This document shows, piece after piece, positions 1-8,002 of a stretch of 38,982 nt of DNA. This DNA is from Pyrinomonadaceae bacterium (GTDB lineage Bacteria; Acidobacteriota; Blastocatellia; Pyrinomonadales; Pyrinomonadaceae). The stretch's first letter is position 1. The number at the start of each line of letters is the position of its first letter. Position numbers and translations under genes: made by a program. The notes below the pieces were generated by a model that did no database searches, was not told where the DNA came from, and saw nothing but the letters and a program-made list of their open reading frames with translations. The DNA is taken from the NCBI GenBank assembly GCA_013003215.1, contig JABDKD010000051.1, positions 1 through 38,982 on the forward strand. The letters run 5' to 3'.

Positions 1-235
1 TATTGACGATGCTTACGATTGAGGGGTGAGAAAAACCGATGCTCGCCGCGATCTCGGTCACCGTTTGCGGGCCGTACTTATCAAGCAGCTTAAAGACCGC
101 GTACCAGTTGGGTTCAATATCGAGTCCGAGTTCCCGGTAAAGCCTCCTCCCGTCGTGCAGCATGTTGTCGCTCAAGCGCTTTAGACGCGTCACGAATGCC
201 AGGTAACCAAGTTCTGTAAGAAAGTCTCTTTCCAT
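1..235 (-). CDS. MarR-family transcriptional regulator (3' part outside window)
   Basis: The reverse strand encodes about 78 N-terminal residues from an ATG at 233-235 and runs off the window edge. The N-terminal helices are followed by a winged-helix segment containing WYAVFKLLDKYGPQTVTEIA and SIGFSHPSIVSIV, which fits the MarR wing-HTH (the DNA-reading helix being the SHPSIVSIV part). MarR proteins are dimeric repressors that bind short palindromes and are usually autoregulated. The upstream DNA shows exactly that: a sigma-70-type promoter with two copies of the palindrome GTAGT-N2-ACTAC. A purine-rich ribosome site (GAGGTG, AAAAGG) lies just before the ATG. The ATP-grasp gene upstream on the same strand ends at 367, so this gene probably has its own promoter. 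The ligand is unknown, and the C-terminal half is not visible, so a fusion (for example to a GNAT domain, known in some relatives) cannot be excluded. Confidence 0.82.
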   Translation of the reverse strand, partial: MERDFLTELGYLAFVTRLKRLSDNMLHDGRRLYRELGLDIEPNWYAVFKLLDKYGPQTVTEIAASIGFSHPSIVSIVN

Positions 236-252
236 CCTTTTCACCTCAATTA

Positions 253-297
253 CGTAGTGGACTACATAATATCTCGAAAAATATACGTAGTCAACTA
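253..297. promoter_or_regulatory. Twin operators for the MarR-type repressor
   Basis: Two inverted repeats of the form GTAGT-N2-ACTAC occur at 253-264 and 286-297, 33 bases apart centre to centre (about three helical turns, same face). On the reverse strand the distal copy covers the -35 box. The proximal copy follows the -10 box directly and covers the predicted start point. This is the classic arrangement for autorepression. The arms are perfect; only the two central bases differ between copies. Confidence 0.8.
265..293 (-). promoter_or_regulatory. Predicted sigma-70 promoter of the marR-type gene
   Basis: On the reverse strand a -35 box TTGACT (288-293) and a -10 box TATTAT (265-270) are separated by exactly 17 bases. 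Transcription would start near 258, about 22 bases before the ATG at 235. Both boxes are close to consensus. The placement between two identical operators strongly supports a real, repressible promoter. Confidence 0.8.
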
Positions 298-366
298 CCT
301 TTCTTACGGAGCGATTGATTTCACCTGCACGCTCTCTTCTAAATATCTGATTTTAAGTGGTTTATA

Positions 367-1710
367 TTACTCGAGGACTACAAGTGCCGTCTGACCGCCC
401 CCTTGTGTGACATTCACAAGCGAGTCCGATGAGAGCCGGACCATGCCGCCGTGCACTTCGTTCAAAAACAAGAAAGGATCAAAGTCTACTAACAGCTTCT
501 CCAGTCTCGCGTCTTTTTCGAACACCGGAAACTCCTGCTTGGTAATCGGAGCTCGTTCTTGTACTACGAACGGATCTTTTAACGCGGCGGATAGTGCTAT
601 TTCCCAATCCGATTCATCTCTTTCCCAACCCAGCGATATTCCTTTGCCGCCATAGTCATCATTCGGTTTAAGGAGAAACCTCTCGCGGTTCGATCTAATA
701 AACTCCAGCAACTCGATCTCTTCTTTGCCGTAGAACGTCCGCACATCCTCAACCCTGCGGGTCCAGGGAATCGACTTGTGGATTGCATTCAATTGTTCTT
801 CTGAAAAGAGATGGGAATAACGGTTGCCGGTCAGAACGGCAAAAAGTGCTTTCTTGTGGGGAATCTTGACCCTAAAGCTGTTTACCATACAAAGATTACC
901 ATCCTTGTAAGCTTCAACCAGCGGATGGCCTTCGCCGAATTTCTCAAGAAACTCGTGAATGAGAACGCGTTTGTACAATATGTCGATCTCAAATGATCCT
1001 GCGACAGCGCGATTGCCGTCATACTCAATTTCGGAAGGATCCAAAATAATCGTAGGAAACCCATTGGATTCGAAATAATCACTCAAAATGTGAAACTCGG
1101 GTTCAGTTGAGACACCTTCCCAATCGACGATAGCGATATTGGGCTTGGACTTTGTCCCGCCGAACTGGCGGTATGAGATAAAAAGAGCCTGCAGAAGCTT
1201 TCGATGCGGCTCCGGAGTCCAATGACTTCTTTCCTTCAGGAATTCGCTGATTATTGGAATCCTCGCCAACACTTTTTCGAGCTGCATCTGATCACCAACC
1301 CCGGCCGGCGTTTCTGCGTTGAATTCGAGGAACTTAAATTCATCACCGGATACAAAGGCATCGAGACGGGAAGAAACAGAGACCGTTTCATAACCGGGAT
1401 CAAACCTGACGAGCTTTTCCTCTGACTCTGTCAGCCAAAAACGGGACATCAACTCATCGTCTTCGAGCGCTGCCTTCGTAACAACTTCAGCGGCCGAACC
1501 GATCAGTTCAGCCGTCTTCCTGATTGAATCGTAGAGTTTTCTGGATAGAAAGTGGGGTCGTAAGAATGGGCAGGTCGGCCTCTCGCCAAACAGCAGTCCC
1601 AGCTGTCCCTGAACAGACAGAAGCTCCGCGAAGAGCTCTTTGTCATGCTCGTATGCGTCTATAAGTTCTTTGTTTATTTCGTTAACGAGATTTTCCAGAT
1701 GGTCGCCCAT
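367..1710 (-). CDS. ATP-grasp superfamily protein of unknown substrate
   Basis: The protein has 447 residues with no signal peptide. The C-terminal third contains an ATP-grasp-like core: LLKPNDDYGGKGI at 346-358 (the Lys plus glycine-rich loop that clamps ATP) followed by FVVQERAP at 381-388, where the Glu would bind Mg-ATP. FLEFNAETPAG at 127-137 resembles the segment found in glutathionylspermidine-synthase-like and circularly permuted ATP-grasp proteins. These enzymes join a carboxylate to an amine through an acyl phosphate. I infer an amide-bond-forming ligase, but the substrates cannot be told from the sequence. The protein ends with a Gly-rich VNVTQGGGQTA segment (432-442), also typical of the permuted group. 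The nearest gene on the same strand is the marR-type repressor 130 bases downstream, which has its own promoter. The 124 bases upstream contain a short heptad-like stretch (1803-1823, TTGTCCC/ATGTCCC) and no obvious terminator. Confidence 0.65.
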   Translation of the reverse strand: MGDHLENLVNEINKELIDAYEHDKELFAELLSVQGQLGLLFGERPTCPFLRPHFLSRKLYDSIRKTAELIGSAAEVVTKAALEDDELMSRFWLTESEEKLVRFDPGYETVSVSSRLDAFVSGDEFKFLEFNAETPAGVGDQMQLEKVLARIPIISEFLKERSHWTPEPHRKLLQALFISYRQFGGTKSKPNIAIVDWEGVSTEPEFHILSDYFESNGFPTIILDPSEIEYDGNRAVAGSFEIDILYKRVLIHEFLEKFGEGHPLVEAYKDGNLCMVNSFRVKIPHKKALFAVLTGNRYSHLFSEEQLNAIHKSIPWTRRVEDVRTFYGKEEIELLEFIRSNRERFLLKPNDDYGGKGISLGWERDESDWEIALSAALKDPFVVQERAPITKQEFPVFEKDARLEKLLVDFDPFLFLNEVHGGMVRLSSDSLVNVTQGGGQTALVVLE

Positions 1711-1834
1711 TCGTCCCGTATGGTATCAGACCGCCGGACCTTGGTCGAAACGGCCCAATTGGAGCAAAAGAAAAGGGAGCGGGAAAAGCCTTGTAACGGG
1801 CCTTGTCCCATGTCCCTGTCCTTTGACCCAAAAA

Positions 1835-3199
1835 CTACTGGGCCAGCTTCCGATCCTTAAAAGCCTCGAAAAATTCCGTGTGACGGCTAGTCAAAGGAAT
1901 CTTTCGTCCACCGATCCACATATGCTTAATGTTGGTCATCGCTTCAAGCATGTCACCATCGGCAACTACAATATTCGCGACCTTTCCAACCTCGATCGAA
2001 CCTACCCTGTCATCTATTCCAAGAATCCTGGCCGGGTATAGGGTAACGCTTTTCAGGGCGTCCTCCTTAGAAAGACCGAAGGCAGACGCGAGTCCCGCCT
2101 GATATGGCAGTTCCCTTACGCTCGCGCCATTGTTCCCGGTTGAAATCGAGAACAATACACCTGCTTTGGCTAATTTAGCCGGTCCCTCGAAATTCAGATC
2201 ATAAGGATCGTCCTCATTGGACGGATTGTTGTGGATGCGGTTATAAATCACAGGCACGGACGCTTTCTTTAGATCATCCGCAACCTTCCATGCTTCCATA
2301 CCGCCATTGATGATCGCCTTTACCTTCATTTCTTCCGCAAACTTGAGAACCCCGTGAATATCCCGGGCCCTCTGTGCGATAAACACGATCGGCTTTTCGC
2401 CGTTCACGTACGGAACCATCGCCCCCATTTTTAGGTCAGTTTCCGGTGCGGGCAAAGAATTGTCTTTCGCATTGGCTTGTCTTACCTTGCCGTAGCGCTT
2501 TGCGGCCTCGAATACTTTCTTGAGATCCTTCAACCGGTTGTCCCTTCGTTTCACCGCTTGTTTAAAGTCGATAAACCGCGGCCCGACTCCCGGTGTAAAA
2601 CCCGCGAAAGTGCTGATCTGCGGAAAATTCACTACTAGCGCGAATTGCCTTTCTACAGCCATTGCACTTTGCGTCGCGCCGTTCAGATCGATAATCGCGG
2701 ACTGACCCGCAACCAGGCTTCCACTCGGCATCGATTGAACCGTCGTAATTCCGTTGACCCTCGTTACATTGATATGGGAAGTATGCGGATTGATGCCGAG
2801 AATCGCCTTTGCATTCGGATTAATGTTCCCGGTCTCACCGGCATCAACCGTCCCGGCGACGCCGTTGCCAATTTCAAGGAGTCCCATGTTGGTTCCGGCA
2901 TCGATCATTCCCGGGTATACATTCAGCCCGCTTCCGTTGACCCGAACGGCGCCTCTCGGTATCGAAACTCTCGCTCCAACCGCAGTGATTTTTCCGCCGC
3001 TTATCACAACCGTTCCGCCTTTGATCATCTCACCGGAAACGGTGTAAATATTGGCGTTTGTAATTGCAAACGTACCGCCTACACCGGTCTTGTTCTGGTC
3101 AGCCGGTCCGTTCTGCGCAAATACCGTCCCGGCAACGCAAACAACAGCAAAAGCCAGGGTTAAAATCGATCCAATCTTGGATTTAATAATTTGTTTCAT
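1835..3199 (-). CDS. Exported amidohydrolase-fold protein lacking the HxH metal motif
   Basis: The protein has 454 residues. A Sec signal peptide spans about 1-28 (cleavage after VFA). The composite urease-type beta domain follows (FAITNANIYTVSG, then VISGGKITAVGA), then the TIM barrel entrance VYPGMIDAGTN at 95-104, and a closing RVGSIEVGKVANIVVADG segment near the C-terminus. In active amidohydrolases the segment after PGxID carries DxHxH. Here it reads DAGTN, so the alpha-metal histidines are missing. I also cannot find the usual later His or Asp ligands in recognisable form. It is therefore probably a pseudo-enzyme or binding subunit of the neighbouring HxH protein. Its ATG overlaps the upstream stop codon in TAATG (3197-3201), so translation is coupled. 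It is the last gene of a three-gene operon. Confidence 0.8.
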   Translation of the reverse strand: MKQIIKSKIGSILTLAFAVVCVAGTVFAQNGPADQNKTGVGGTFAITNANIYTVSGEMIKGGTVVISGGKITAVGARVSIPRGAVRVNGSGLNVYPGMIDAGTNMGLLEIGNGVAGTVDAGETGNINPNAKAILGINPHTSHINVTRVNGITTVQSMPSGSLVAGQSAIIDLNGATQSAMAVERQFALVVNFPQISTFAGFTPGVGPRFIDFKQAVKRRDNRLKDLKKVFEAAKRYGKVRQANAKDNSLPAPETDLKMGAMVPYVNGEKPIVFIAQRARDIHGVLKFAEEMKVKAIINGGMEAWKVADDLKKASVPVIYNRIHNNPSNEDDPYDLNFEGPAKLAKAGVLFSISTGNNGASVRELPYQAGLASAFGLSKEDALKSVTLYPARILGIDDRVGSIEVGKVANIVVADGDMLEAMTNIKHMWIGGRKIPLTSRHTEFFEAFKDRKLAQ

Positions 3200-4590
3200 T
3201 ACTGAACACCTCCGGCTTCCCTTTTAGGCGTTTTCGCTTTTTCTTCGGATTTTGCCTCGGGCTTCTTTTTCTTACCTCGCTTAGCAGGAGGCAGATTTGG
3301 TTCCATCGCTTCGAGCCGCTTTCGTTCTTCCTCGAGTTCTTTGCGCATCGCAATGTCTTTAGAACGATCAAAGAAAACCTCGCCGTCCACCAATGTCATT
3401 TCGGCATGTGAATAAACACTGAACGGATGGCCGCTCCATATCCCAATATCGGCATCCTTACCTACGTCAATCGAACCGGTGTACTTGTCGACACCGAGCT
3501 GAATCGCCGCGTTGAGCGTGATCATCTTCAGTGCTTCTTGCTCCGGGACGCCGCCATACTTCATCGTCTTCGCCGCATCGAGGTTCAGCCTTCTGATCCT
3601 CTCCCCCGAATCAGAGTTTATCGAAACCACAACACCGTTCTTCCAAAGGATATAAGCGTTGTATGGGATCGTATCGTAAGCCTCCATCTTGTAACCCCAG
3701 AAGTCCACGAAGATCGAAACCCCGGCACCATATTTTTTGATCTCGGGTGCGATCTTGTACGCCTCGAGTCCGTGCTGAAGCGTAGAGATCTTAAACCCGA
3801 ATTCATCAGCGAGTCTCATCAGGTTCAGGTGCTCATCTGAGCGGTAACCATGAGCGTGAACGAGACGTTTCCCTTCCAAAATCTCTACAATCGGATCTAA
3901 CTCTTCACTCTTCTTAGGAGGAACACGGGTTTTACCTGCTCGATAATTATCCCAGCTCTTCTTGTAGTCTTTTGCCCTTACAAACGCGTCGCGCATCACC
4001 TCCAGCGTACCCATGCGAGATGCCGGATAACGTCGCGGGACACCCGGAATGTTTCGAGCACGCTTGACGTTTTCACCCATCGCGAACTTGATTCCGGGTG
4101 GCGCTTTTTCAAACACCATCTCATCCGCGGATCGGCCATACCTGAACTTCACTACCGTATTCTGACCGCCGATAGGGTTCGCGGAACCGTGCATAAGGTT
4201 GGCGGCAGTCACACCACCGGCCAGTGCCCGATAAATAGTCACATCGGTCGGGTCCAACACATCCCTGATCCTCGCCATCGAGGTAACTGCGTAGGTGAAC
4301 TCGTTTACAGCGTCCAGCATCGCGTGGGAATGCGCATCGATAATGCCGGGAATAACGTACTTTCCGGTCGCATCAATTTCTTTTGCATTTCCGGCCTTTA
4401 AATTCTTCCCTATCCTCGCGATCTTACCGTTGCTGATCAATACATCTGTGTTTGTCTTAGTGCCGCTGGATGCCGTCATGACCGTTGCATTACGGATCAA
4501 AACATCTCCCGAAGTCCTTTGCGCGACCCCGATCGCGGCGAAACTCAGTACGAGCGCAAACAAAACTGTCGATCTTATTGCTTTATTCAT
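3199..4590 (-). CDS. Exported metal-dependent amidohydrolase (imidazolonepropionase-like)
   Basis: The protein has 463 residues from the ATG at 4588-4590. I preferred this start because GAGG lies six bases upstream; an in-frame ATG at 4605 has no properly spaced ribosome site. A signal peptide covers about 1-23 (VLFALVLSFAAIGVAQ). Metal ligands are intact: IDAHSH (His87, His89), LVHAHG (His245/247), LQHG (His273) and INSDSG (Asp327). The family hydrolyses cyclic amides or peptide-like substrates, and exported members often act on dipeptides. The true substrate here is unknown. The C-terminus carries a Lys/Glu-rich tail (KRGKKKKPEAKSEEKAK) that may bind envelope polymers. It lies between two relatives without metal ligands, and the three are tightly coupled (18-base gap upstream, one-base overlap downstream). 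I infer that this is the only catalytic member of the set. Confidence 0.82.
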   Translation of the reverse strand: MNKAIRSTVLFALVLSFAAIGVAQRTSGDVLIRNATVMTASSGTKTNTDVLISNGKIARIGKNLKAGNAKEIDATGKYVIPGIIDAHSHAMLDAVNEFTYAVTSMARIRDVLDPTDVTIYRALAGGVTAANLMHGSANPIGGQNTVVKFRYGRSADEMVFEKAPPGIKFAMGENVKRARNIPGVPRRYPASRMGTLEVMRDAFVRAKDYKKSWDNYRAGKTRVPPKKSEELDPIVEILEGKRLVHAHGYRSDEHLNLMRLADEFGFKISTLQHGLEAYKIAPEIKKYGAGVSIFVDFWGYKMEAYDTIPYNAYILWKNGVVVSINSDSGERIRRLNLDAAKTMKYGGVPEQEALKMITLNAAIQLGVDKYTGSIDVGKDADIGIWSGHPFSVYSHAEMTLVDGEVFFDRSKDIAMRKELEEERKRLEAMEPNLPPAKRGKKKKPEAKSEEKAKTPKREAGGVQ

Positions 4591-4608
4591 GGTTTGCCTC
4601 ATCATTCC

Positions 4609-6243
4609 TTAATTCTTTGGATCTCTTTTGCCGCTAAAGGTTGCGGGTCCCTGGGCCGTGTCGACCGTGCCCTCGACCTCGTCCCCATTTATTATGCCTG
4701 TAACATTCAAATCCAGGTCAGTGCCCTGAAACGTTACTGTGACATCGAACGCAAACCCGTCTTCGGTAACCTCTCCATTTCGGATGGTGGCTGAGCCGAG
4801 CATGTTGGAGCTGATCGTACCGGTAATCGTGTCACCTGACTGGGTCAGGTTGAACGTCATTGGAATCGACATACCGGGCGGTTCAACGGTTACATTCCAG
4901 ACTCCACCGGCGTTGATCTCTTTGGCCTCGCCGTCGCCGTCGGCTTTCGCTGGCTTCTTCTTTTTCTTGGGCTGTTCGAACAACTTGCCGTCAACAAATA
5001 CATGGGTGATGCTCGAATCCTTGTCCAAAATATCCCCGCTCGCGACCACCAGGTTTGCGATCTTACCCTTTTCAATCGACCCCAGTTGTGCGTCAACACC
5101 AAGGATCTTCGCAGCCGATATCGTCATTGCTCCGATAGCGTCCTCTTTGGACAGACCATTCTCAGTGGCGACGGCCGCGTTTTTAACAAAGTCCTTTATG
5201 TTTTTCATCCCGCCCGATTGGAAAGCGAACGGCACACCCGCATTCTTTAGTGCGGCAGCCGCTTTAGGCGCTTCCACTCTTAACCTGAGTGTTCTCAAGG
5301 GTTCGGGATCTGCTTCTTTGTTCTCTGCAAGTTTTCGCATTGGAAAATCGACGGAAAGCAAAACGGAAATATTGTGAGCCTTCAACTTCTCAGCCAAACT
5401 TCCACTCTCGCGTGCACCTGCAATTATCGTCTTAAGGTTAAATTCTTTAGTTATGTTAAGCGCGCGGATTATCTCCCGCTCAGTATCCGCAAAGATCACC
5501 ACCGGTATTTCCCCGCGAACGACCGGAATCAAAGCATCAAGTGTTGCATCAGCCTCGGGGCGCTTGATGCCCTTCGGATTAGACGCATACATTTTTCTGA
5601 TCTCATCCAGCCGTTTTGCGTCATGGAACATTTGTCGCATCGCAGAAAAGGTACCCATCAAAGAAGCCGGATAAACCCCGCCCCGTTCTGTCTTGAATGC
5701 GATGTTGTGCGCGAATGGTGCCTTTACGACCATTTCCGACACGTTCTCGCCGGCGAGGTTGAGAACCACGGAATTTCCGTTAAAAATACCCGTAGAATTT
5801 CCTACTACAACCGTCGTAAACCCTGCATTCCGATGTGATGAGAATTTGGCTTCGGTACCTTCAAACTTTTCGAGAACGTCCGATTCGGCTCGCAAACTCG
5901 GAGGGTAATTCGAAATCGAACCTGAACGGGAACCACTTGCGTTCCTGGTCGGAGGCGAAGCTGACGGAAGCCCAAGTTTGGTGTTGGTGTCGAAAAAGCC
6001 CGGATAGACCTTGTGACCTTTGGCATCGATTACTTTCGCGTCCGCGGGGATTGAAACCGACGAACCGACAGCTTCTATCAACCCATCCCGAACGACAACA
6101 GTGCCGTTTGAGATTACGGAACCCGAAACAGTAACCACTTCTGCATTTGTAATGGCGTACGTTCCTTTCTGAGCACTTGCGGGAAGCGCCAGAAACGCAA
6201 AAGCCATCACTGCTGCAATAAACTGCAGTAGATGTTTTTTCAT
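4609..6243 (-). CDS. Exported amidohydrolase-fold protein without HxH, with C-terminal beta domain
   Basis: The protein has 544 residues and is the first gene of the amidohydrolase operon. The signal peptide is about 1-24 (cleavage after ASA). The usual N-terminal beta domain (ITNAEVVTVSG, VVRDGLIEAVG) leads to VYPGFFDTNTK (79-89), where DxHxH is expected, so the catalytic histidines are absent. The amidohydrolase part closes with LGSIEKGKIANLVVASG. After a KKKKKPAKADGDGEAK linker, residues about 446-544 form an added beta-rich domain starting GGVWNVTVEPPG and containing FNLTQSGDTITGTIS, resembling small lipocalin-like domains of acidobacterial exported proteins. I infer a non-catalytic or differently catalytic partner of the downstream HxH protein. 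The ATG at 6241-6243 is preceded by CTCCAGAGTT, a weak ribosome site. Confidence 0.8.
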   Translation of the reverse strand: MKKHLLQFIAAVMAFAFLALPASAQKGTYAITNAEVVTVSGSVISNGTVVVRDGLIEAVGSSVSIPADAKVIDAKGHKVYPGFFDTNTKLGLPSASPPTRNASGSRSGSISNYPPSLRAESDVLEKFEGTEAKFSSHRNAGFTTVVVGNSTGIFNGNSVVLNLAGENVSEMVVKAPFAHNIAFKTERGGVYPASLMGTFSAMRQMFHDAKRLDEIRKMYASNPKGIKRPEADATLDALIPVVRGEIPVVIFADTEREIIRALNITKEFNLKTIIAGARESGSLAEKLKAHNISVLLSVDFPMRKLAENKEADPEPLRTLRLRVEAPKAAAALKNAGVPFAFQSGGMKNIKDFVKNAAVATENGLSKEDAIGAMTISAAKILGVDAQLGSIEKGKIANLVVASGDILDKDSSITHVFVDGKLFEQPKKKKKPAKADGDGEAKEINAGGVWNVTVEPPGMSIPMTFNLTQSGDTITGTISSNMLGSATIRNGEVTEDGFAFDVTVTFQGTDLDLNVTGIINGDEVEGTVDTAQGPATFSGKRDPKN

Positions 6244-6287
6244 AACTCTGGAGTGAATCCTATATCGTTTTTGGAACTACAAAATTT

Positions 6288-6305
6288 ATTTACGGAATTG
6301 TAAAT
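6288..6305. promoter_or_regulatory. Inverted repeat upstream of the amidohydrolase operon
   Basis: ATTTAC-N6-GTAAAT is a perfect 6-base inverted repeat 45 bases upstream of the operon's first ATG and 10 bases from the ada stop codon. It could be an operator. No good -35/-10 pair could be assigned with confidence, and short A/T-rich palindromes arise by chance. Confidence 0.3.
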
Positions 6306-6310
6306 CATTT

Positions 6311-6326
6311 TGTTTCACGTGAACAA
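6311..6326. other. parS-like centromere site
   Basis: TGTTTCACGTGAACAA matches the chromosomal ParB-binding parS consensus TGTTNCACGTGAAACA at 14 of 16 positions, including the whole TTCACGTGAA palindromic core. It overlaps the stop codon of ada (6315-6317). ParB sites are normally several per genome and near the origin. No parA/parB or origin genes are in this window, so the role is unproven. Confidence 0.4.
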
Positions 6327-7385
6327 TTTTCTCTCCAGAGCGATATCTGCTTTTTCGTTTTCGAGTAGTTGCTGCTTTCGTTCGATACCCCATCGATAGC
6401 CTCTTAGTCCGCCATCGGAACCAATTACGCGGTGACACGGCACCACGACCGCGACATTGTTCTTGGCGCAGGCGGCCGCAACGGCCCTAACGGACTTTTC
6501 GTTTCCGATTCTCCTGGCAAGCTCAGCGTAGGTGATCGTTTCTCCAAAGGGGATTTTTCTTAACTCATCCCAGACCCGCATTTGAAAAGCGGTGGCCTTT
6601 ACATCAATCGGCAGCTCGAGACCCACCTCGTTACCTTCTATCAGTTCGACGATCGCATCGACGAAGTGTTTGATAAGCGCACCCTCAACCCGGATCTCAG
6701 CATTCACGAATTCCCTGCCCAACTCCGCACTGAGTTCCTCCGGCGAATCGCCGATCTTAACCGCACATATACCTTTCGACGTGGCCGCCACAAGCAGGTT
6801 TCCAAGACTGCATTTCGTGATCGAGTAACTGATTACCAGATTTCGTCCTCCTTCTTTATATCTTCCAGGCGTCATACCGATTTTCTGATTCGCATTCTCG
6901 TAAAGCCTGCTTGTCGATTCAAACCCCGCATCGTACATCGCCTCTAGGACTTCTTTCCCCCCGCTGACGCCATCTTTGAATCTTTTAAGCTTAATAAACT
7001 CAAGATACTTCCTCGGGGAAACGCCTATCACGCTTTTGAATACCCGTTGAAGGTGGCCCGAACTCAGTCCAAGTGATTTCCCCAGCTCATTTAGATCAGC
7101 CCGGCGGTTTGCGTTTATGTATTCGCATGCTTCAACTGCGATCTTTGTCTTTTCATTAACGCCTGTAATTTCGGTCGGCTTGCAGCGAAGACAAGCCCTA
7201 AAGCCTTTCCCCATAGCGGTTTCGGTGTCCGAAACGAAGAGTACGTTTTCGCGTTTTGGTGTCTTCGCGGGACACGAGGGTTTGCAAAAGATCTTGGTGG
7301 TCTTCACACAAGTAAAAAACAAACCATCGAAACGACGATCGTTTTCCACTACCGCTCTCCAGCAAATTGCTTCGTCCATAGCCAT
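6315..7385 (-). CDS. ada: Bifunctional Ada: methylphosphotriester sensor, AraC regulator and O6-methylguanine methyltransferase
   Basis: The protein has 356 residues from the ATG at 7383-7385 (an ATG six bases further in is also possible). Domain order is full-length Ada. The Zn-binding N-domain has Cys34, Cys38, Cys65 and Cys68 in IFCKPSC and FRACLRC; Cys34 corresponds to E. coli Cys38, the methylphosphotriester acceptor. An AraC-type HTH domain follows (about 80-180, with LGKSLGLSSGHLQRVFK). The C-terminal methyltransferase has VVVPCHRVIG with acceptor Cys317. The protein repairs alkylated DNA by suicidal methyl transfer and, once methylated, activates the adaptive response. No alkA or alkB is adjacent. 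The start codon is immediately preceded by four heptanucleotide repeats instead of a Shine-Dalgarno sequence, and the 3' end overlaps a parS-like palindrome. Confidence 0.93.
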   Translation of the reverse strand: MAMDEAICWRAVVENDRRFDGLFFTCVKTTKIFCKPSCPAKTPKRENVLFVSDTETAMGKGFRACLRCKPTEITGVNEKTKIAVEACEYINANRRADLNELGKSLGLSSGHLQRVFKSVIGVSPRKYLEFIKLKRFKDGVSGGKEVLEAMYDAGFESTSRLYENANQKIGMTPGRYKEGGRNLVISYSITKCSLGNLLVAATSKGICAVKIGDSPEELSAELGREFVNAEIRVEGALIKHFVDAIVELIEGNEVGLELPIDVKATAFQMRVWDELRKIPFGETITYAELARRIGNEKSVRAVAAACAKNNVAVVVPCHRVIGSDGGLRGYRWGIERKQQLLENEKADIALERKLFT

Positions 7386-7413
7386 AAGTTTCAAGTTCCA
7401 AGTTTCAAGTTTT
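7386..7413. repeat. Heptanucleotide tandem repeat abutting the ada start
   Basis: Four 7-base units read AAGTTTC, AAGTTCC, AAGTTTC and AAGTTTT on the plus strand. They begin at the base next to the ada start codon (7383-7385) and so occupy the position of the ribosome-binding site. Same unit length as, but a different word from, the other tracts in the window. Confidence 0.75.
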
Positions 7414-7481
7414 GTATTCCGAGCGCACAGCTCAATGCTGCCTTAGGTTCGAGTGTTGTTTGCCCGAGTTTTGATCGGGGC

Positions 7482-7509
7482 ATTGTCCATTCTCCATTGT
7501 CCATTGTCC
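7482..7509. repeat. Heptanucleotide tandem repeat, ATTGTCC type
   Basis: Four units ATTGTCC, ATTCTCC, ATTGTCC and ATTGTCC lie in the divergent spacer between ada and the DCC-family gene. The same word returns at 11383-11404 in front of dnaG, so this is a dispersed as well as a tandem repeat. Confidence 0.75.
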
Positions 7510-7586
7510 ATTTCTCCCCGTCTGCATGAATACTAATCCACTCGCGTTCGTTCTTTCTATCCGAATATTGCGATAGAATTTTGTTA

Positions 7587-7991
7587 ATGGACCGAAACGA
7601 ACATGCAATCGTACTTTTTGATGGTGTTTGCAACTTCTGCAACGGTACCGTCAACTTCTTGATCGACCGCGACAAGAACGACCAGTTTCGTTTCGCGGCG
7701 CTGCAGTCGGAGACAGGTGAAAGGCTGACAGCGGAACACTCGATAGACAGAAACGAGACCGATTCAGTCGTTTTGATTGACCAGGGAAGAGCGTATTTCT
7801 ACTCGGAAGCGGCGTTAAGAATCGGAAAACGGCTGGGCGGAATATGGTCGCTCGGTTATGCATTTATTATTCTTCCGTCGACAATTAGGGATTTCTTTTA
7901 CAAGCTGTTTGCAAAACACCGCTACCGGCTTTTTGGAAAGGCCGATTCGTGCAGAATCCCTAAACCGGAGGAAGCGCAGAAATTTATCTAG
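7587..7991 (+). CDS. DCC-family thiol-disulfide oxidoreductase-like protein (DUF393)
   Basis: The protein has 134 residues from the ATG at 7587. A TTG six bases upstream is in frame but less likely. The signature is FDGVCNFCNG at 11-20, placing a CxxC pair at Cys15 and Cys18 in a thioredoxin-like position. IVLFDG and the distal YRLFGKADSCRIP segment are also typical of the family, named after its D-x-x-C-x-x-C motif. Members are predicted small redox proteins, but the physiological partner is not known. It is the first gene of a likely operon with the DUF427 gene (11-base gap) and mutS2 (7-base gap). The start has no clear ribosome site. Confidence 0.85.
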   Translation: MDRNEHAIVLFDGVCNFCNGTVNFLIDRDKNDQFRFAALQSETGERLTAEHSIDRNETDSVVLIDQGRAYFYSEAALRIGKRLGGIWSLGYAFIILPSTIRDFFYKLFAKHRYRLFGKADSCRIPKPEEAQKFI

Positions 7992-8002
7992 GTATATTAA
8001 AT

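Noticed and set aside
1803-1823. TTGTCCC/ATGTCCC/TGTCCTT as a strong heptad tract
   Set aside because: Only two clear units, so it is listed only as a weak member of the repeat family.
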